64,000 nt of DNA from Modestobacter roseus (GCF_007994135.1 NZ_VLKF01000001.1:1488001-1552000); one strand, 5' to 3'; shown: positions 16,729 to 26,520, counted from the stretch's first letter. Numbers and translations are program-made. The notes: a model not told the origin generated them from the sequence alone.

Positions 16729-18986
16729 CAGAGCACGACAAGTCCGAGGTCAGCACGGCCGACTACGACCAGACCGAGGTCGCCAAGACGCAGTCGGAGA
16801 GCACCAGCGAGAGCGAGAACCCGGCGATCAAGGCGCCGGAGCAGGTGACCAGCGGTCGCCCGCGCAGCACCCGCGACTGGTGGCCCAACCAGGTCGACGT
16901 CCAGGTGCTGAACAAGACCTCCCGGGACTCCGACCCGGTCGGCGCCGACTTCGACTACAAGGCCGCCGTGGCCACGCTCGACGTCGAGGCGGTCAAGCGC
17001 GACGTCGTCGAGGTCATGCGCACCTCGCAGGACTGGTGGCCGGCGGACTGGGGCCACTACGGCCCGCTGTTCATCCGGATGTCCTGGCACGCCGCGGGCA
17101 CCTACCGCATCGCCGACGGCCGCGGTGGCGGTGGCGAGGGCGGGCAGCGCTTCGCCCCGTTGAACAGCTGGCCGGACAACGCCAACCTGGACAAGGCCCG
17201 CCGGCTGCTCCTGCCGGTCAAGCAGAAGTACGGGCGCAAGCTCTCCTGGGCCGACCTGCTGGTCCTCGCCGGCAACGTCGCGCACGACGACATGGGGCTG
17301 AAGACCTTCGGCTTCGCCTTCGGCCGCGCCGACACCTGGCAGCCCCAGGAGGTCTTCTGGGGGCCGGAGGACACCTGGCTCGGCGACGAGCGCTACGCCG
17401 ACGACGCCCCGCTGGACCTGGACGACGGCCACCTCGCCGCCGTCACCATGGGCCTGATCTACGTCAACCCGGAGGGCCCGCAGGGCAAGCCGGACCCGCT
17501 GGCCTCCGCCCACGACATCCGCGTCACCTTCAGCCGGATGGGGATGAACGACGAGGAGACCGTCGCGCTGATCGCCGGCGGCCACACCTTCGGCAAGACG
17601 CACGGCGCGGGCAACCCCGAGCTGGTCGGCCCGGAGCCCGAGGGCTGCCCGGTGCACGGCAACGGCATCGGCTGGGTCAGCCAGTACGGCACCGGCAAGG
17701 GCGCCGACACGATCACCAGCGGCCTCGAGGGCGCGTGGACGCCCACGCCCACGACGTGGGACAACACCTACTTCGAGATGCTGTTCAGCTACGACTGGGA
17801 GCTCACCGAGAGCCCGGCCGGCGCCAAGCAGTGGAAGCCGAAGAACCCCGAGGCGCAGGAGCTCGTGCCGGACGCGCACATCGAGGGCAAGAAGAACGCC
17901 CCGATGATGGCGACCACCGACCTCGCCCTCATGGCCGACCCCGGCTTCCGCGAGATCTCCGAGCGGTTCTACAACGACCCGGAGTACTTCGCCGACGCCT
18001 ACGCCCGGGCGTGGTTCAAGCTGCTGCACCGCGACATGGGCCCGAAGAGCCGCTACGTCGGCCCGGACGTGCCGGCCGAGGACCTCATCTGGCAGGACCC
18101 GGTGCCGGCCGTCGACCACGAGCTCGTGGGTGAGGCGGAGATCGCCGACCTCAAGGCGCGCCTGCTCGCCTCCGGGCTGACCGTCTCGCAGCTGGTGCAC
18201 ACCTCCTGGTCGGCGGCGGCGTCCTACCGCGGCACCGACAAGCGCGGTGGGGCCAACGGCGCGCGGCTCCGCCTGGAGCCGCAGATCGGCTGGGCGGCGA
18301 ACCAGGGCGTCACCGACGTGCTGCCGGTGCTGGAGCAGGTGAAGAGCGACTTCGAGTCGCAGACCGGCAAGCGGGTGTCGCTGGCGGACCTGATCGTGCT
18401 CGGTGGCACCGCGGCGGTGGAGAAGGCCGCGGCCGACGCCGGCGTGCAGCTCACCGTGCCGTTCTCCCCGGGTCGCACCGACGCCAGCCAGGAGCAGACG
18501 GACGTCGAGAACTTCCGCTGGCTGGAGCCGCGGGCCGACGGCTTCCGCAACTACCTGCAGCCGGGGGCGAAGCTCGAGCCGGAGACGCTGCTGATCGACC
18601 GCGCCTACATGCTCGAGCTGACCGCGAAGGAGATGGTCGTGCTCCTGGGCGGCCTGCGGGTGCTCGGGGCCAACACCGGTGGCGTGCAGCACGGCGTCTT
18701 CACCGACCGGCCGGGCGTCCTGTCCCAGGACTTCTTCCGCAACCTGCTGGACCTGGGCGTCCAGTGGCGCACCTCGGTGCAGGACGAGGACGTGTACGAG
18801 GGCCTGGACGCCGACGGGAACGTCGTCCGCACGGCGACCGCGGTCGACCTGGTGCTCAACTCCAACTCCATCCTGCGGGGCATCGTCGAGGTCTACTCGG
18901 GTGACGACATGCAGGAGGAGTTCGCCCGGGACTTCGCCGCCGCCTGGGTCAAGGTCATGGAGCTCGACCGGTACGACCTGCGCTGA
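16725..18986 (+). CDS. katG: Catalase-peroxidase KatG
   Basis: 753 residues, full length for KatG with both the catalytic N-terminal and the degenerate C-terminal peroxidase-like halves. Visible: distal-side [20 protein letters not shown] and [10 protein letters not shown] (Arg/Trp/His), [11 protein letters not shown] (Tyr of the Met-Tyr-Trp adduct), [10 protein letters not shown] (Met), and proximal [12 protein letters not shown] (haem His). It breaks down H2O2 in the cytoplasm. The N-terminus has a Ser/Glu-rich extension of about 35 residues. Its stop codon lies in a 14-nt tandem duplication and is followed by a terminator. Confidence 0.96.
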   Translation: MTEHDKSEVSTADYDQTEVAKTQSESTSESENPAIKAPEQVTSGRPRSTRDWWPNQVDVQVLNKTSRDSDPVGADFDYKAAVATLDVEAVKRDVVEVMRTSQDWWPADWGHYGPLFIRMSWHAAGTYRIADGRGGGGEGGQRFAPLNSWPDNANLDKARRLLLPVKQKYGRKLSWADLLVLAGNVAHDDMGLKTFGFAFGRADTWQPQEVFWGPEDTWLGDERYADDAPLDLDDGHLAAVTMGLIYVNPEGPQGKPDPLASAHDIRVTFSRMGMNDEETVALIAGGHTFGKTHGAGNPELVGPEPEGCPVHGNGIGWVSQYGTGKGADTITSGLEGAWTPTPTTWDNTYFEMLFSYDWELTESPAGAKQWKPKNPEAQELVPDAHIEGKKNAPMMATTDLALMADPGFREISERFYNDPEYFADAYARAWFKLLHRDMGPKSRYVGPDVPAEDLIWQDPVPAVDHELVGEAEIADLKARLLASGLTVSQLVHTSWSAAASYRGTDKRGGANGARLRLEPQIGWAANQGVTDVLPVLEQVKSDFESQTGKRVSLADLIVLGGTAAVEKAAADAGVQLTVPFSPGRTDASQEQTDVENFRWLEPRADGFRNYLQPGAKLEPETLLIDRAYMLELTAKEMVVLLGGLRVLGANTGGVQHGVFTDRPGVLSQDFFRNLLDLGVQWRTSVQDEDVYEGLDADGNVVRTATAVDLVLNSNSILRGIVEVYSGDDMQEEFARDFAAAWVKVMELDRYDLR

Positions 18987-19001
18987 TCGACCTGCGCTGA
19001 T
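18974..19001. repeat. 14-nt tandem duplication across the katG stop
   Basis: CGACCTGCGCTGAT occurs twice back to back (18974-18987, 18988-19001), followed by a third partial copy CGACCT. The first copy contains the last codons and TGA of katG. Confidence 0.9.
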
Positions 19002-19013
19002 CGACCTCGCTGA

Positions 19014-19044
19014 CGCCCCGGTCCGCCACGTGCGGGCCGGGGCG
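19014..19044. terminator. Terminator between katG and the response regulator
   Basis: A 13-bp stem with one G-T pair (19014-19026 with 19032-19044) and a 5-nt loop, between convergent genes. Confidence 0.75.
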
Positions 19045-19052
19045 TCCGCGCA

Positions 19053-19727
19053 TCAGCCGCCGCTGCCCGGCCGGACCAGCCCGTTCTCGTAGCCGTACAC
19101 CACCGCCTGCACCCGGTCCCGCAGGTGCAGCTTCTGCAGCACCTTGCTGACGTGGCTCTTGGTGGTCTGCTCCGCGATGAACAGCGTGGACGCGATCTCG
19201 GCGTTGGACCGCCCGGCCGTCATCAGGGCGAGCACCTCCCGTTCCCGGTCGGTCAGGCCGTTCAGCGCCGGGTCCGGTGCGCGGGACGCCGGGCGGGCGT
19301 CGACGAACTGCTCGATCAGCCGGCGCGTCACGCCCGGGGCCAGCAGCGCCTCACCGCCGGCGACGACGCGGATCGCCCGCAGCACCTCCTCGGGCTCGCT
19401 GTCCTTGAGCAGGAACCCGCTGGCCCCGGCCCGCAGCGACTCGTAGACGTAGTCGTCCAGGTCGAAGGTGGTCAGCACGACGACCTTGGGGCGGTGGCTG
19501 CCCGGCTGTGCCGGGTCCAGCATCCGGCGGGTGGCCGCCAGCCCGTCCAGCACGGGCATCCGCACGTCCATCAGGACGACGTCGGGACGGGCGCTGCGGG
19601 CTGATGCGACCGCCCGCTCGCCGTTCTCGGCCTCGCCGACGACGGTCATGTCCTCCTGGGCGTCGATGATCGAGCGGATGCCGAGGCGGATCATCGCCTG
19701 GTCGTCCACCACCAGCACCCGGATCAC
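19053..19727 (-). CDS. NarL/LuxR-family response regulator
   Basis: 224 residues. Receiver domain 1-120: acidic pair in VLVVDDQ, phospho-acceptor Asp in DVVLMDVRMPVLDG, Thr in VVVLTTFDLDDYV, Lys in LLKDSEP. LuxR-type HTH about 155-215: LTDREREVLALMTAGRSNAE and TTKSHVSKVLQKLHLRDRVQ. The GTG at 19727 follows GGGAGG and overlaps the TGA of the upstream histidine kinase by 4 nt. The pair is a typical actinobacterial DesK/NarL-type system. Target genes unknown; the divergently placed envelope operon is a candidate because its promoter faces the kinase promoter. Confidence 0.92.
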   Translation of the reverse strand: MIRVLVVDDQAMIRLGIRSIIDAQEDMTVVGEAENGERAVASARSARPDVVLMDVRMPVLDGLAATRRMLDPAQPGSHRPKVVVLTTFDLDDYVYESLRAGASGFLLKDSEPEEVLRAIRVVAGGEALLAPGVTRRLIEQFVDARPASRAPDPALNGLTDREREVLALMTAGRSNAEIASTLFIAEQTTKSHVSKVLQKLHLRDRVQAVVYGYENGLVRPGSGG

Positions 19728-20998
19728 CGGGCACCTCCCGCCTCGGCCGGGACGCCGGATCCCGGTGGGTCCGCCGGGGCGGGGCCGGCCGGTGTCCACG
19801 GCAGGTGGGCGCCCACCTGCCAGCCGCCGCCGGAAACCGGGCCGGCGCTGGACCAGCCACCCAGCAGCGCCGCGCGCTCGCGGATGCCGATCAGCCCGTG
19901 GTGCGCCCGGGCGACGTCCCGCGGGTCGGTCGCCGGGGCGGGGCCGGCCGGCGGCGGGTTGGTGACCGTCAGCTCCAGGGCCGGCCCCTCCGGCGCCAGC
20001 CGGACGTCGACGGCCGCCGGCGCCCCCGGGGCGTGCCGGAGCACGTTGCTCAGCGCCTCCTGCACCACCCGGTAGGCCGCGGCCTGCACGATGTCCGGTA
20101 CTCCTGCGGCCGCCACCGCGGGGTCGACGGCCAGCCGGGCCGCCGTCCCCGCGCGCGCGGTCCCGGCGACCAGCTCCGGCAGCTCGGCCAGCGTGGCGGT
20201 CGGGGTGCGCGGAGCGTCGCCCCCGTCGTCCCGCAGCACCCCGAGCAGCTGGCGCATCTCCGCCATGGCCTCCTTCGCGGCCCCGGCGATCTGCTGCAGC
20301 TCGGCGGCCGCCGCCGGGTCGAGGTCGGGCAGCCGGAACCGCGCCGTGCTGGCCTGCATGTGCACCACCGACATGGTGTGGGCCACCACGTCGTGCAGCT
20401 CGCGGGCGATCCGGGTGCGCTCCTCGACCAGTGCCCGCCGGGCCTGCGCCACCGCCACGTCCCGCTGGGCCGCCGACAGCTCGCCGCTCAGCACGGCCCG
20501 TTGCCGCCAGACGGCGCCGGTGACGAGCACCAGCAGCGCGCTGACCGCGTAGACCGCGACGGTGATGTCGCTGGCGGTCTCGCTGCCCCACTCCCCCACC
20601 TGGACGCCCATCAGGCAGGCCAGGCCCACGAGCGAGGCACCCCAGACCAGGGCAGCGAGCCGCCAGCCGCGGGAGACCGCCAGCAGTCCGACGTGCGCCA
20701 CGAGCAGCAGGACACCGGGGACGGTGAGCGGCCAGGCCTGCCCGTCCACGGGGTCGACCGCCAGGGCGGTGGCCGCCGCCGCCACGAACTGGACGGCGGT
20801 GGCGAGCAGCGGACGGCGCAACGCCAGCGGGAGCGCGAGGCCCTGCATCAGGTGGATCGGCAGCGCGGCGGCCATCGGCAGCCCGTAGGTGCCCGTGGTG
20901 GTGGGCAGCTGCAGGAGCACCAAGAGGGTCCCGGCGATCGCCGTGCCCGCCGTCCAGGACCTCGCCGGGGCGTTGCCGTCCTGCGCCCTCACGTCCAC
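19724..20998 (-). CDS. Sensor histidine kinase (HisKA_3 type)
   Basis: 424 residues. The first about 165 residues contain some five to six membrane segments with short loops and no large sensor domain. The DHp motif ERTRIARELHDVVAHTMSVV places the phospho-accepting His near residue 201; the ATPase part has YRVVQEALSNVLRHAPG (N box) and HHGLIGIRERAALLGG (G box). The GTG at 20998 is used. Signals are probably sensed in or at the membrane. It is coupled to the response regulator through a GTGA overlap. Confidence 0.92.
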   Translation of the reverse strand: MDVRAQDGNAPARSWTAGTAIAGTLLVLLQLPTTTGTYGLPMAAALPIHLMQGLALPLALRRPLLATAVQFVAAAATALAVDPVDGQAWPLTVPGVLLLVAHVGLLAVSRGWRLAALVWGASLVGLACLMGVQVGEWGSETASDITVAVYAVSALLVLVTGAVWRQRAVLSGELSAAQRDVAVAQARRALVEERTRIARELHDVVAHTMSVVHMQASTARFRLPDLDPAAAAELQQIAGAAKEAMAEMRQLLGVLRDDGGDAPRTPTATLAELPELVAGTARAGTAARLAVDPAVAAAGVPDIVQAAAYRVVQEALSNVLRHAPGAPAAVDVRLAPEGPALELTVTNPPPAGPAPATDPRDVARAHHGLIGIRERAALLGGWSSAGPVSGGGWQVGAHLPWTPAGPAPADPPGSGVPAEAGGAR

Positions 20999-21240
20999 CG
21001 TCCCCGCACCCGCCGCTGCTCCGCGGCACCCTGCCGCGCGGCCTGCCGGGAACGCTAGGGCCTCGCCGCGCTGCCGTCGTCCCCCTGGGGAACGGGCAGA
21101 CCCCCTACCGGAGTAGCGGTCCGAACGGCTCCGCCGGTCGATGTCCGCCCGGCCAGCCCCTTCCTACGGTCTCGCCACCGCCGGACGGTCCGGCGGTGGA
21201 CCCGCCCCTCCCCCGGGGCGCACCCGGGAGGCGCGGACCC

Positions 21241-21801
21241 GTGCAGCTCCACCTCACGCTCGCCGCGCTGATGCTGCTGGAGGGGCCGATCACCACGGTG
21301 GCCGCCGGCTCGCTGGTCGCCACGGGGGTGCTGTCCCTGGTCCCCGTGTGGGTGCTCGCGGTCTGCGCCGACGTCGTCAGCGACAGCCTGCTGTTCCTGC
21401 TCGGCCGGTACGGGCGGCACCCCCGGGTGGCACCGCTGCTGGCCCGGTTCGGTCTCTCCGCGGACCGCGCCGACCGGCTGCGGGACCGCGTCGGCCGCCA
21501 CCTGCCCCGGGTGGTCGTCGGCGCGAAGCTGGTCGACCTGGGCGCGGTCCCCGCGTTCCTGGCCGCCGGCCTGGCCGGGGTCCGCTACCGCCGCTTCCTG
21601 GCCTGGATCGCCCTCACCAGCGCCGTCCGGGCCGCCGTGCTCGTGGCCCTCGGCGTGCTCGCCGGACAGCACGTCGCCGCCCTCGTGGACACCCCCGGCG
21701 CCGCCGTCGCAGTCAGCGCGGCCCTGGGCGCCGTCCTGCTCACCGTCTCGCTCGTCGTCAAGAAGACGCTCACCCACCGGACCCGAGGAGCTCTCCCGTG
21801 A
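21241..21801 (+). CDS. VTT/DedA-like membrane protein
   Basis: 186 residues. The pattern EGPITTVAAGSLVATGVLSL near the start, ADVVSDSLLFLLGRYGR and VVVGAKLVDLGAVPAFLAAG matches DedA/VTT proteins, several of which move lipid carriers or phospholipids across the membrane. About five hydrophobic segments are visible. The GTG at 21241 is preceded by GGGAGG. It is the first gene of a four-gene unit in which every junction is a 4-nt overlap. Together with the distal DedA gene it brackets a glycosyltransferase, suggesting lipid-linked glycan work. Confidence 0.75.
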   Translation: MQLHLTLAALMLLEGPITTVAAGSLVATGVLSLVPVWVLAVCADVVSDSLLFLLGRYGRHPRVAPLLARFGLSADRADRLRDRVGRHLPRVVVGAKLVDLGAVPAFLAAGLAGVRYRRFLAWIALTSAVRAAVLVALGVLAGQHVAALVDTPGAAVAVSAALGAVLLTVSLVVKKTLTHRTRGALP

Positions 21802-23006
21802 AGATCCTGATCGCCGCCGACACCTACGCCCCGGACGTCAACGGGGCCTCCTACTTCGCCCAGCGGCTGGCCGCGGGCCTGGCCGCCGAGCACGAGGTGC
21901 ACGTGCTCGCCCCGTCCCGGAGCCGGCACACGACCTCCGCCCCCGCGCCCGGTGGCCTGACCGAGCACCGGGTGCGCTCGCTGCCGGTGGTGGTCCGCCG
22001 GGGCTTCCGGGTGTGCCCGCCCGCCGGGCTGCAGCGCCGGGTGCGTGCAGTGCTGACCACGGTGCGGCCGGACGTCGTGCACGTGCAGAGCCACTTCCTG
22101 GTCGGCCGGGCGGCCGTCCGGGCAGCGCGCGAGCTGGGCATCCCGGTGGTGGCCACCAACCACTTCATGCCGGAGAACCTGCTGCACTACCTGCCCGGCG
22201 GTGCGGCGGTGCGCCGCCGGGCGCACGGCTGGGCGTGGCGGGACGCCGCCCGGGTGCTGTCCCTCGCCGACGTGGTCACCAGCCCCACCCCGTTCGCCGC
22301 GGCGCTGGCCGAGTCGGCGGGCGTGCCCGGCCCGGTGCTGCCGATCTCCTGCGGGCTCGACCTGGACCGCTTCACCCCCGACCGTCCGGGCGGCCGGTTC
22401 CGCGCCGCCCACGGCCTGCCCTCCGGCCCGGTGCTGGCGCACGTCGGGCGGCTGGACCCGGAGAAGAACGTGCACGAGCTCGTCGAGGCGCTCGCCCTGG
22501 TCCGGGCCCGGTGGGACGTGCACCTCCTCGTCGTGGGCGACGGCCAGGAGCGCGGCCGGCTCGAGGCGCTCGCCGCCCGGCTGGGCGTGGCCGACTCGGT
22601 GACGTTCACCGGCCTGCTCGCCGACGCCGAGCTGCCCGAGGCCTATGCGGCCGCGGACGTCCTCGGGATGGCCGGCACCGCGGAGCTGCAGAGCCTGGTG
22701 ACCCTGGAGGCGATGGCCACGGGGCTGCCGGTCCTGGCCGTGGACGCCGGGGCCCTCCCGCACCTGGTGCGGCACGGGGAGACCGGCTGGCTCTACCGGC
22801 ACGGCGACGTGCCGGCGCTGGCCGGCCGGCTGGCCGCCCTGCTGGACGACCCGGCGGGCGCCGCGCGGATGGGCCGGCGGGCCCGCGCCGTCGCCGCCGG
22901 GCACGACCTGGGTGCCACGCTCGCCGCGTTCACCGGCCTCTACGACGCCTGCCTGCGCAGCCACTCCGCCGGCGACGCCCGGCCCGCGCCCCTGGCCGTG
23001 GCGTGA
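21798..23006 (+). CDS. GT4-family glycosyltransferase
   Basis: 402 residues with GT-B fold features. N-terminal MKILIAADTYAPDVNGASYF and VVATNHFMPENLL; hinge ISCGLDLDRFTP; C-terminal nucleotide-sugar domain with HVGRLDPEKNVHELVEAL and SLVTLEAMATGLPVLAVDAG (the EX7E-like region; the first acidic residue is in AELQS). This resembles retaining mannosyl- or glucosyltransferases that act on membrane lipids, such as the PimB/MgtA group. The GTG overlaps the upstream TGA. Donor and acceptor cannot be told from the sequence. Confidence 0.85.
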   Translation: MKILIAADTYAPDVNGASYFAQRLAAGLAAEHEVHVLAPSRSRHTTSAPAPGGLTEHRVRSLPVVVRRGFRVCPPAGLQRRVRAVLTTVRPDVVHVQSHFLVGRAAVRAARELGIPVVATNHFMPENLLHYLPGGAAVRRRAHGWAWRDAARVLSLADVVTSPTPFAAALAESAGVPGPVLPISCGLDLDRFTPDRPGGRFRAAHGLPSGPVLAHVGRLDPEKNVHELVEALALVRARWDVHLLVVGDGQERGRLEALAARLGVADSVTFTGLLADAELPEAYAAADVLGMAGTAELQSLVTLEAMATGLPVLAVDAGALPHLVRHGETGWLYRHGDVPALAGRLAALLDDPAGAARMGRRARAVAAGHDLGATLAAFTGLYDACLRSHSAGDARPAPLAVA

Positions 23007-23725
23007 CCGGGCCGGCGACGACGGTCGCCTCGCCACCCACTGCGCCGCCAGACGACCGGCTCGGCGCCGGGGTGCGGGCGCCGGCCGGGCTGCCGGTGGT
23101 GCACGGCGGCGTCGTCGTGGCCGCGCTGGCCGGGGCGGGCACCTGCGTGGTCGGCGGCGACGTGGTCGACGGGATGCTCAGCGACGCCGTGCACCGCCCG
23201 TCCGGCGGCGCGTGGCTCACCCTCTGCCTGGCCGGGCTGGGGCTGGTGGCCCTCGGCACCGCGGTCGCGGCCCGCCGGGCGCTGCCGCCCGGGTCGCCGC
23301 GCGCACTGGTCCTCGGGCTGCTCGCCCTGTGGGTCACCGGGCTGGCCGCCGTCGCCGTGTTCCCCACCGACCTCCCCGGGGTCGGCACGACGCCGGCCGG
23401 ACGGGCGCACCAGGCGGCCGCCGCGATCGCCATGCTGGTGCCGGTGGCGCTCGGGCAGGTCGCGGCCGGGCTCGCGGAGCCGCGTACCGCCCGGGCGCTG
23501 CGGAGAGCCATGGCCGCCGTGCTCGGCACCGGCGCGGTCTTCCTGGCGATGCACCTGCCCGTGGTGCTCACCGGCGACACCGCGGTGGCGGGGGTCGGGC
23601 TGGTCGAGCGGGTCCTGCTGGTCGCCGTCGTGGGGACGGCGCTGCTGGCCGCCACCGCGCTGTCCGCCCCGGGCTCGCACGGGCGGCCGGCTGCTGCCGC
23701 GGCGGTCGAGGGAACACCGCGATGA
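23003..23725 (+). CDS. DUF998-like membrane protein
   Basis: 240 residues with about six membrane segments and the typical VAVFPTDLPGVGTTPAGRAH motif following the third helix, as in DUF998 proteins. The start contains a Pro/Ala-rich cytoplasmic stretch of about 30 residues. GTG at 23003 overlaps the glycosyltransferase TGA (GTGA). It shares the family of the gene at 2608 but little sequence. Its place inside the lipid/glycan operon suggests a membrane transport or scaffold role, which is inference. Confidence 0.75.
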   Translation: MTGPATTVASPPTAPPDDRLGAGVRAPAGLPVVHGGVVVAALAGAGTCVVGGDVVDGMLSDAVHRPSGGAWLTLCLAGLGLVALGTAVAARRALPPGSPRALVLGLLALWVTGLAAVAVFPTDLPGVGTTPAGRAHQAAAAIAMLVPVALGQVAAGLAEPRTARALRRAMAAVLGTGAVFLAMHLPVVLTGDTAVAGVGLVERVLLVAVVGTALLAATALSAPGSHGRPAAAAAVEGTPR

Positions 23726-24357
23726 CCTGGCTGGCCGACCTGGTCGAGACCTCGCTGCTGTCGCCCTGGGTCTACCTCGCGGTGTTCGTGTTCACCGCCC
23801 TGGACTCCGTCCTGCCGCTGCTGCCCAGCGAGACGCTGGTCATCGGGGCCACCGTGTACGCGGTCACCACCGGCACGCCCCTGCTCTGGCTGGTGACCGT
23901 CGCGGCCGCGCTCGGCGCGGTCGTCGGCGACCACCTCGGCTACGGCCTGGGCCGGCTGGTGCTGCGACGACGGATGGCGGCCGACCCCGATCGGCTGCCC
24001 CGGGTCCGCCGGGCACTGGACGAACGGGGCGGCCAGCTGATCGTGACCGCGCGCTTCGTCCCCGGTGGCCGGACGGCGGTCACCACCGGCTGCGGAGCTC
24101 TCGGCTTCCCGCTGAGCCGGTTCACCCCCGCGACCGTGCTCGCGGCCGTGCTCTGGACCGCCCAGGGCGTGCTCATCGGGCTTCTCGGTGCCGCCACCTT
24201 CGCGCACGACCCGCTGATGGGCGTGCTCGTGGGGGTGGGCGTCGCACTGCTGATCACCGCCGTGGGCGAGCTGGTCCGCCTGGTCCGGCGGCGCCGGCGG
24301 GCCGCTCCGGCAGGCGCACCGGCGCCCCACGAGCCGCACCCGGCGCCCTCGATGTGA
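23722..24357 (+). CDS. DedA-family membrane protein
   Basis: 211 residues. Classic DedA features: FTALDSVLPLLPSETLVIGA, a GDHLGYGLGRLVLRR segment, and the conserved ARFVPGGRTAVTTGCGAL re-entrant loop with the key Arg. C-terminal helix ends in an Arg-rich tail. DedA proteins act in proton-dependent recycling of undecaprenyl phosphate or phosphatidylethanolamine. ATG overlaps the DUF998 TGA. A strong terminator hairpin follows 29 nt downstream, closing the operon. Confidence 0.9.
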   Translation: MTWLADLVETSLLSPWVYLAVFVFTALDSVLPLLPSETLVIGATVYAVTTGTPLLWLVTVAAALGAVVGDHLGYGLGRLVLRRRMAADPDRLPRVRRALDERGGQLIVTARFVPGGRTAVTTGCGALGFPLSRFTPATVLAAVLWTAQGVLIGLLGAATFAHDPLMGVLVGVGVALLITAVGELVRLVRRRRRAAPAGAPAPHEPHPAPSM

Positions 24358-24386
24358 CGAGCTCACCCGTCGGCAGCGGGAGCACT

Positions 24387-24432
24387 GTGCACCCACGGCC
24401 CACTCCAGGGGCGGAACGGGCCGTGGGTGCAC
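24387..24432. terminator. Perfect 15-bp hairpin terminator
   Basis: Arms GTGCACCCACGGCCC (24387-24401) and its exact complement (24418-24432) enclose 16 nt, directly behind the DedA operon. Confidence 0.75.
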
Positions 24433-24509
24433 GGTGCCCGGGCCCACCGGTGGCCGCGGGTGACCGGTCGCACGAAATGCCCGGCCCTCGAACGGGCGCT
24501 CTCGGTGTC

Positions 24510-25115
24510 ATGACCGTCAGCAAGGCCGCCGTCACCACCGTCCCCCTGCACCCGCTGCTCGCGGAGCGCTGGAGCCCGCGCGGGTGGGACGCGGGGCACG
24601 AGCTCCTCGACGACCAGCTGACCGCGTTGCTCGAAGCCGCCCGGTGGGCACCGAGTGCGAACAACAGCCAACCGTGGCGGTTCGGGGTCGCCCGTCGCGG
24701 CACGGCCGCCTTCGCCGCCGTGCGGGAGGCCCTGGCGCGGGGCAACCAGCTGTGGGCGCACGCGGCGTCCGCGCTCGTCGTCGTGGCGGCCGAGACCGTC
24801 GGGCCGGACGGCGCGCCCCGGCCGTGGGCGGCCTACGACACCGGTCAGGCGGTCGCGCACCTGACCGTGCAGGCCCAGCACGAGGGCCTCGCCGTCCACC
24901 AGCTCGGCGGCTTCGACCGCGACCGGGTCAGCGCGTTGCTGGACCTGCCGGCCACCGTCGTGCCCCTCGTCGTGCTGACGGTGGGCCGTCGGGACTCCGC
25001 CGCCGAGCTGCCCGAGGTGCTGGCCGCTCGGGAACAGGCGCCTCGGGACCGGGTCCCGCTCGACGCCCTGCTGCTGCCGGTCCCCGCGGACCCCGCCGGG
25101 GAGGCCCTCGCCTGA
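24510..25115 (+). CDS. Nitroreductase-family protein
   Basis: 201 residues with the FMN-binding nitroreductase pattern: LLEAARWAPSANNSQPWRFG near residue 40, a central WAAYDTGQAVAHLTVQAQHE helix, GLAVHQLGGF and a closing VVLTVGRRD. Such proteins reduce nitro groups, quinones or flavins with NAD(P)H. The ATG at 24510 lacks a Shine-Dalgarno; an in-frame ATG at 24477 is possible but the family start is near VSKAAVTTVPLHPLLAERW. It converges with the aldose epimerase, with a 10-bp hairpin in the gap. Confidence 0.85.
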   Translation: MTVSKAAVTTVPLHPLLAERWSPRGWDAGHELLDDQLTALLEAARWAPSANNSQPWRFGVARRGTAAFAAVREALARGNQLWAHAASALVVVAAETVGPDGAPRPWAAYDTGQAVAHLTVQAQHEGLAVHQLGGFDRDRVSALLDLPATVVPLVVLTVGRRDSAAELPEVLAAREQAPRDRVPLDALLLPVPADPAGEALA

Positions 25116-25120
25116 TCGCC

Positions 25121-25153
25121 GGCGGCGGGCGCCGGGTGCCCGGGCCCGCCGCC
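25121..25153. terminator. Terminator hairpin
   Basis: Perfect 10-bp stem GGCGGCGGGC (25121-25130) with 25144-25153, loop 13 nt, between convergent nitroreductase and aldose epimerase genes. Confidence 0.6.
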
Positions 25154-25159
25154 GTCCGA

Positions 25160-26449
25160 TCAGTGCGACAGCTCGAACACCGTCGTGCTGTCGTAGGTCT
25201 CGCCCGGCTGCAGGACCGTGGAGAGGAAGCCCGGCTGGTTCGGCGAGTCCGGGAAGTGCTGGGTCTCCAGCGCCAGCCCGTCACCCTGCCGGTAGACCGT
25301 GCCACCCGTGCCCACCAGCGTGCCGTCGAGGAAGTTGCCCGAGTAGAACTGCAGCCCCGGTTCGGTGGTGGAGATGGTCAGCGTGCGGCCGCTCTCCGGG
25401 TCGCGCAGGACGGCGGCCGGCTCCAGCTCGTCCTCGGCGTCCGAGCCCTCCCGCGCGCCGTTCCCGTCCCTGTCCAGCGCCCAGTTGTGGTCGTAGCCCT
25501 GCCCGTACAGCAGCTGCTGGTCGGCCTGGCGGATGCGGGCACCGATGGCGGTCGGCTCCCGGAAGTCGAACGGGGTGCCCGCCACCGGGGCGACCTCGCC
25601 GGTGGGGATCAGCGTCTCGTCGACGGGGGTGAACCCACTGGCGTCGATCTGCAGCTCGTGGTCGTAGATCGTCCCGGAGCCCTCCCCGGCCAGGTTCCAG
25701 TACGTGTGCTGGGTCAGGTTGACCACCGTGGGCGCGTCGGTGGTGGCCGCGTAGTGCACGGTCAGCCGGCCCTCGTCGTCCAGCCGGTAGGTGACCGTCG
25801 TGGTGAGGGTGCCCGGGAAGCCCTGGTCGCCGTCGGCGCTGACCAGGTCCAGTTGCAGCGCGGCCGTCTTCCGGTCGGAGACGTCGGTCGCCGTCCAGAC
25901 CCGGTCGTCGAAGCCGGTGGGCCCGCCGTGCAGGGTGTTCGGGCCGTCGTTGAGGGGCAGCTGGTAGGTCTCCCCGTCGAGGGGGAACGAGCCCCCGGCG
26001 ATCCGGTTGCCGTACCGGCCGATGAGCGAGCCGAAGTAGGGGTCGTCGTCGCTGGCGTAGCCGGCCACGTCCGGGAAGCCGAGCACGACGTTGTCGACGT
26101 GGCCGTGCCGGTCGGGGAACTCCAGGCTCTGGATGACCCCGCCCCAGGTGAGCACCCGCATCGTCAGCTCCCCGTTGCACAGCGTCCAGCGTTCCACCGG
26201 GGTGCCGTCGGGTGCGGTGCCGAAGGGCTCGACCGTCGTGCGCGGGTCACGGCAGCCGGCGTTCCCGTGGTGGTGACCGCCACCGCGCCCGTCGTGCTCG
26301 CCGCCGGCGGCGGCCACCGCCGGCGCCACGACGCCGGCGACGAGCACGCCGGCGCCGAGCGCGGCCACCAGCGGCAGCCGGGTGCGGCCGGCGCGCCGGC
26401 GCGCGCCGGGCGGGGAGGACGACGGGGTCGGAGCAGGACGTCCGGACAT
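25160..26449 (-). CDS. Exported aldose 1-epimerase
   Basis: 429 residues. After MSGRPAPTPSSSPPGARRRA a hydrophobic segment LPLVAALGAGVLVAGVVAPA followed by AVAAAG forms a signal peptide. The mature part is a galactose-mutarotase domain: NTLHGGPTGFDDRVW and NLTQHTYWNLAGEG (catalytic His), YDHNWALD, and a C-terminal Glu in GLALETQHFPDSPNQPGF. It interconverts alpha and beta sugar anomers outside the membrane. A DRDGNGAREGSDAEDEL insertion is atypical. The ATG at 26449 has GGAG upstream. A 14-bp palindrome of LacI type lies 72 nt upstream, so sugar-responsive control is likely. Confidence 0.9.
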   Translation of the reverse strand: MSGRPAPTPSSSPPGARRRAGRTRLPLVAALGAGVLVAGVVAPAVAAAGGEHDGRGGGHHHGNAGCRDPRTTVEPFGTAPDGTPVERWTLCNGELTMRVLTWGGVIQSLEFPDRHGHVDNVVLGFPDVAGYASDDDPYFGSLIGRYGNRIAGGSFPLDGETYQLPLNDGPNTLHGGPTGFDDRVWTATDVSDRKTAALQLDLVSADGDQGFPGTLTTTVTYRLDDEGRLTVHYAATTDAPTVVNLTQHTYWNLAGEGSGTIYDHELQIDASGFTPVDETLIPTGEVAPVAGTPFDFREPTAIGARIRQADQQLLYGQGYDHNWALDRDGNGAREGSDAEDELEPAAVLRDPESGRTLTISTTEPGLQFYSGNFLDGTLVGTGGTVYRQGDGLALETQHFPDSPNQPGFLSTVLQPGETYDSTTVFELSH

Positions 26450-26520
26450 GAGGACTCCGTTCTGGGCGGGGACCGCCGGGCGTGCGCCCGGCGGGCGGGA
26501 CGCCGCAGCCGCCGCGCTGT

